Of a DNA stretch of 32,068 nucleotides, positions 30,001 to 32,068 are shown in pieces. How positions within the stretch are numbered: the stretch's first letter is position 1; each line of letters starts with the position of its first letter. Position numbers and translations under genes: made by a program. The stretch is taken from NCBI GenBank assembly GCA_014728225.1, contig WJLX01000052.1:1-32068 (forward strand), written 5' to 3'. Origin of the DNA: Candidatus Coatesbacteria bacterium (GTDB lineage Bacteria > RBG-13-66-14). The notes under the pieces were generated by a model. That model had not been told where the DNA came from and made no database searches. It worked only from the letters and a program-made list of their open reading frames with translations.

Positions 30001-30774
30001 GTCGAGTGGGTAGAATTCGGCGCCGGCCGGGTCGCCCTGGGCGAGTTCGGCCTGCAACACGAGGGTCAACCCGTGCGCCGCCTCGACGCCGGTCGCTGGG
30101 ACAGGCTACCCGAACGGCCCCTGGAGCACCACCTCAACGAAATCCACGTCGAGATCGACCTCCAGCCCGGCGGCACCAGCCGCGGCGTTCTCGAAGAGCG
30201 CCTCCTCGGACTGACCGCCGCCCTGCGCGTCAACTACCTCGACGCCCGCGACGCCCGCGACACCCTGGATTACGAACTCAACAACTTCTTCCCCGGCGCC
30301 ACCCTCGTCGACTACGAGCTGAGCGGCGTCGAAGAACCCAACGCCGAACTCGGCTACCGCGTGGTCTTCAACACCGCCGGGCTCGGAGGCTTCGAGGGCT
30401 CGCGCTACAACCTGCCCGTCGTCCTGCAGCCCTTCAACCTGGCCAACAACTTCATCAACCGCAACGAAAGACACTACGACCTCGCCTACGCCGACTACCT
30501 CTCCCAATCCTCGACCGTCGTCTTCCGCCTGCCGCCGGGCTGGAGCGTCGAGGAAAGCTCCCTCCTCGACGAGGAGCTCCAGGCCCTGGCGGCGTCCTAC
30601 GAGCTGCGGACCGAAACGCGCGACGGCGACGACGGCCGCGAACTGGTCATCAACCGCCGCCTGCTGCTGCCGCCCCAGCACGTCGAAACCGACGACTACC
30701 TCGACTTCCGTGAGTTCTGCCGCGCCGTCGACGAGCTCGAACGGCTGCGCGTCACCCTCGTCCCGACCGAGTGA
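27031..30774 (+). CDS. Large secreted TPR/DUF3857/pseudo-transglutaminase protein
   Basis: From GTG 27031 (GGAGG five bases upstream) this is a 1247-residue protein with signal peptide (VKRILLCLVPLLLWTTPAVHA). Regions: a helical N-terminus; a PA14-like beta-sandwich about 157-307 (WSVVGPFVRSG, WHRLMVKCRRHNYL); TPR repeats about 350-640 (LPAQLALAETEADEGRYWSAL, DLWLALAYRYNEKG); DUF3857 about 660-810 (YATTLRQVVKIL, ARTYTPDGRTLEAT); and a transglutaminase-like core about 890-1000. The catalytic Cys of the usual GDCKD motif is replaced by Asp937 in GRDVERL, and the expected His and Asp are also missing. It is therefore a scaffold rather than an enzyme. The role is probably in periplasmic or cell-surface binding. 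The composite inverted repeat lies just after it. Confidence 0.82.
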   Translation: MKRILLCLVPLLLWTTPAVHAEAVPALSAFELLLDGADPHEAAAAPVAAGDAAGWEARGWARLLLGEDRAALEAFRAALEADPAGLRGEALIRDLLRYVDYSGDFAAVEGVLIELTAGDDLTPGARRAANRWLAFLARRRGDASELAERRRAVGLLNDWSVVGPFVRSGPLDIDWEFPPERRLRDAYELPVLGETRWTTPPAGDSRGFIPLEEVTAISRGTAYALCYVYLPRDGEYNLNLVADDACKIWVDETLVGVRDDIRSAAPVEIDYPFSAPAGWHRLMVKCRRHNYLSSSQVEVAWGFKLELTGADGRAVDGLEVSTDRGLERETEEGVAVPPHNAELPADDAGLFHRAVIAAHREDYDGALGLLNELQQRRPDGELIRLLTGWVLEADGSEERTGRARTQYQRVVAAEPAILPAQLALAETEADEGRYWSALARLQSLIQTNPDSPDLWLALAYRYNEKGVTPREDEAFAAALTAAPDNLEALLQRARFLDRNERPLEALEVLERLLELAPDHSTARSDLADLLQEIGDYRGAAEHYRLLIAADPYDVNARLELARCYLKGGFGDREAVYRELIEAAPHDYRGYLNLGLALEAQGGDAAELLTEALEKYPAKDWLRRYLAWRSAELDDEFQPTVEELLASAPEPADYPKSDAVMLFDYLRMDVNADYTYATTLRQVVKILAPTGLERWGEVVVPDNGDLELIHARTYTPDGRTLEATTINTTDGGRAVSMEGVRVGSIIDVCYRQHSEYRIITELFDHWTSRFYFREYGDPLVLSRFVVSAPDVLEVEYDERGFNGDSYRVRLPDGLSSAGDAPYNLEPRTAYVHEVRDAPAIQSEGLMPERGTFTPFVVFSTLEEPAVYFDWYHGRALEALRPDEPVRELTRRLTADVDDPRTRAERLYSYVVREIKGYGGGAFYPDSVRRTYYRRAGRDVERLLLFIALCREIGLEAELCLTRSRWDGPRMDDAFTPAEFTKPIARLELPDDVEWVEFGAGRVALGEFGLQHEGQPVRRLDAGRWDRLPERPLEHHLNEIHVEIDLQPGGTSRGVLEERLLGLTAALRVNYLDARDARDTLDYELNNFFPGATLVDYELSGVEEPNAELGYRVVFNTAGLGGFEGSRYNLPVVLQPFNLANNFINRNERHYDLAYADYLSQSSTVVFRLPPGWSVEESSLLDEELQALAASYELRTETRDGDDGRELVINRRLLLPPQHVETDDYLDFREFCRAVDELERLRVTLVPTE

Positions 30775-30783
30775 ACCGCCCCC

Positions 30784-30971
30784 GGCGGCCGTTGAAAAAC
30801 CCGCCGCCGGAACACGGCCCGCTCGAGCAACACCCCGCCCCCGGAACTGGCACGGTTTTTGCGTCGCCGAGCAACGCAGTCCGTCCGAGCGGTTTCAGCG
30901 CTGCAAAAACCGTGCCAGTTCCGGGGGTCGCCCCGGCGCGAACGCCGGGGGCGGGTTTTTCAACGGCCGCC
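30784..30971. repeat. Nested inverted repeat with sigma-54-like arms, copy 2
   Basis: Outer arms 30784-30805 and 30950-30971 are perfect 22-bp inverted repeats. Inside, 25-bp arms 30838-30862 and 30903-30927 are also perfect and contain CTGGCACGGTTTTTGC, an exact fit to the sigma-54 -24/-12 consensus (YTGGCACGRNNNTTGC). The inner loop is 40 bases. The inner arm sequence is shared with copy 1 at 21151-21232; the loops differ. It sits between the end of the large gene and the glycosyltransferase start. Confidence 0.9.
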
Positions 30972-31031
30972 CGGACAAGATTGCAGATCATCAGCGGTTC
31001 GAGCGGCTCCCACTCCAACTTTCGACAGCCC

Positions 31032-32068
31032 ATGACCATTCTGACCGTCGTCATTCCCGTCTTCAACCGCGCCGATCTGATCGGCCGCATCCTGGAGTCC
31101 GTACTGGCCAACGCCGGCGACGGCGTCGTCGGCGAGGGCGCCGACGGCGGGGACTTCGATGATCCGCCCCTACTGCCGCTGCGTGACCATCCCGAGACCG
31201 CCTTCGAGATCGTCGTCGTCGACGACTGCTCCAGGGACGCCACCCGGGAGATCGTCGCCCGTTACCCGGTCAAGCTGCTCTGCACCCCGGGCAACTCCGG
31301 CCCCTCCCGGGCCCGCAACCTGGGCGTCGCGGCGGGTCGGGGCGAGATACTGGTCTTCGTCGATTCCGACGTCGAGGTCCGCCCGGACACCCTGGCACGG
31401 ATTTACGATCGCATGCGGTCGCACCCGGAACTGGGCGGCGTCGCCGCCGTCAGCGCCGAGGAATGTCCTTTCGACAACTACCTCTCCCAGTATCAGAACC
31501 TGTTCCTGCGTTACCGTTACCTGAAGATGCCCCGGCGTATCGACACCCCCTGGGCCTCGCTGATGGCGGTGCGCCGTGACGCCTATGAGGCCGTCGACGG
31601 CTTCGATCCGGCGATGATGACCTATGAGGACTACGACATCGGCTACCGCCTGGGCTCCGTCGACGCCTGGTTCTACCTGGACGTCGAGCTGGACTTCGTT
31701 CATCACAAGCGTTTCCGCTTCCGCCGCCTGTTCGCCGACTACTTGCGCAAGGTGGCCAATATGTTCAGCTACCATCTACGGATGCGTTTCGGCGATCGCC
31801 GGATATGGGAAGAGCGCAAGCCGCGGACCTGGCACGGCAACCAGCCTCATTTCCCGCCGCTGTCGGTGGGCATGCCGACCTCGGCGGTGCTCAACTACCT
31901 GTTCACCGGTCCGGCGCTGCTGCTGTTGATCCCGGCGCTGATCATCGGCGGTCCCCTGTTCTGGGGCGCCCTGGCCCTGTTCTGCCTGCCCCTGGCGGCG
32001 ATGAGCGGCTTCTGGGTCTACCTGGCCCGCAAGCGCGGCTTATGGTTCGCCCTGCGCGGGATACCGAC
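31032..32068 (+). CDS. Family 2 glycosyltransferase, truncated by the window edge
   Basis: The frame is open from ATG 31032 to the window end (345 codons). It has GT2 motifs: TVVIPVFNRADLIGRIL, VVVDDCSRDATREI (first Asp pair), PGNSGPSRARNLGVAAG, VFVDSDVE (DxD), ASLMAVRRDAYEAVDGFD, and TYEDYDIGYRL (the EDxD motif). C-terminal hydrophobic segments (VLNYLFTGPALLLLIPALIIG, LALFCLPLAAMSGFWVYL) indicate a membrane anchor. A stretch of about 20 residues after the first helix (GDGVVGEGADGGDFDDPPLL) is an insertion relative to typical GT2. It should transfer a sugar from a nucleotide sugar to lipid or protein; the acceptor is not known. Confidence 0.85.
   Translation, partial: MTILTVVIPVFNRADLIGRILESVLANAGDGVVGEGADGGDFDDPPLLPLRDHPETAFEIVVVDDCSRDATREIVARYPVKLLCTPGNSGPSRARNLGVAAGRGEILVFVDSDVEVRPDTLARIYDRMRSHPELGGVAAVSAEECPFDNYLSQYQNLFLRYRYLKMPRRIDTPWASLMAVRRDAYEAVDGFDPAMMTYEDYDIGYRLGSVDAWFYLDVELDFVHHKRFRFRRLFADYLRKVANMFSYHLRMRFGDRRIWEERKPRTWHGNQPHFPPLSVGMPTSAVLNYLFTGPALLLLIPALIIGGPLFWGALALFCLPLAAMSGFWVYLARKRGLWFALRGIP

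Noticed and set aside
1-32068. tRNA, rRNA or riboswitch genes
   Set aside because: I found no convincing tRNA cloverleaf, rRNA or known riboswitch core by eye; a dedicated RNA search would be needed to exclude small ones.

Overview
The window comes from a GC-rich, Gram-negative-type bacterium, probably uncultured. It has an LpxI lipid A enzyme, several predicted lipoproteins, a small outer-membrane barrel ending in Phe, a bactofilin with an M23 peptidase, and the chromosomal rsmG-parA-parB order often found near a replication origin. A V/A-type ATPase subunit D and a 2-hydroxyacyl-CoA dehydratase activase lean towards an anaerobic lifestyle. No 16S or other taxon marker is present, so I do not name a phylum.

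Layout: 1-427 has no clear gene. A soluble CapD-like nucleotide-sugar dehydratase (-) is followed by an AT-rich island with a MazF-type toxin-antitoxin pair (+). A minus-strand operon at 5838-2832 carries a class II aldolase, an Mrr-like restriction endonuclease (two frameshifts), a VOC/glyoxalase protein (one frameshift) and an MBL-fold hydrolase. A MATE exporter (+) precedes an array of five paralogous small lipoproteins (7564-9521). Next come MtaB, a conserved helical protein and a secreted CsgG-like protein (all -), then LpxI (+).

The minus-strand cluster 19297-14665 holds rsmG, parA, parB, an M23 peptidase, bactofilin and a beta-barrel protein: chromosome segregation next to cell-shape and envelope functions. 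Further minus genes are a PD40 beta-propeller lipoprotein and an activase. A secreted CsgG-like/von Willebrand A fusion protein (+) follows. From 23.3 to 27.0 kb the sequence is dominated by repeats, carrying only a KTSC protein, a foreign AT-rich membrane protein and an isolated ATPase subunit D gene. The window ends with a 1247-residue secreted TPR/DUF3857/pseudo-transglutaminase protein and a family 2 glycosyltransferase cut by the window edge.

The two most unusual structures are (i) the five-gene array of paralogous lipoproteins sharing an acidic-Tyr-[VIL]-Glu motif just after the lipobox Cys, and (ii) two inverted repeats whose arms each match the sigma-54 -24/-12 promoter pattern (GG-N10-GC) and face each other across about 40 bp. 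Also notable are an in-frame duplicated insert in rsmG, a dimeric higher-order tandem repeat at 25.98-26.61 kb, and three frameshifts of the same sign packed into about 0.7 kb.
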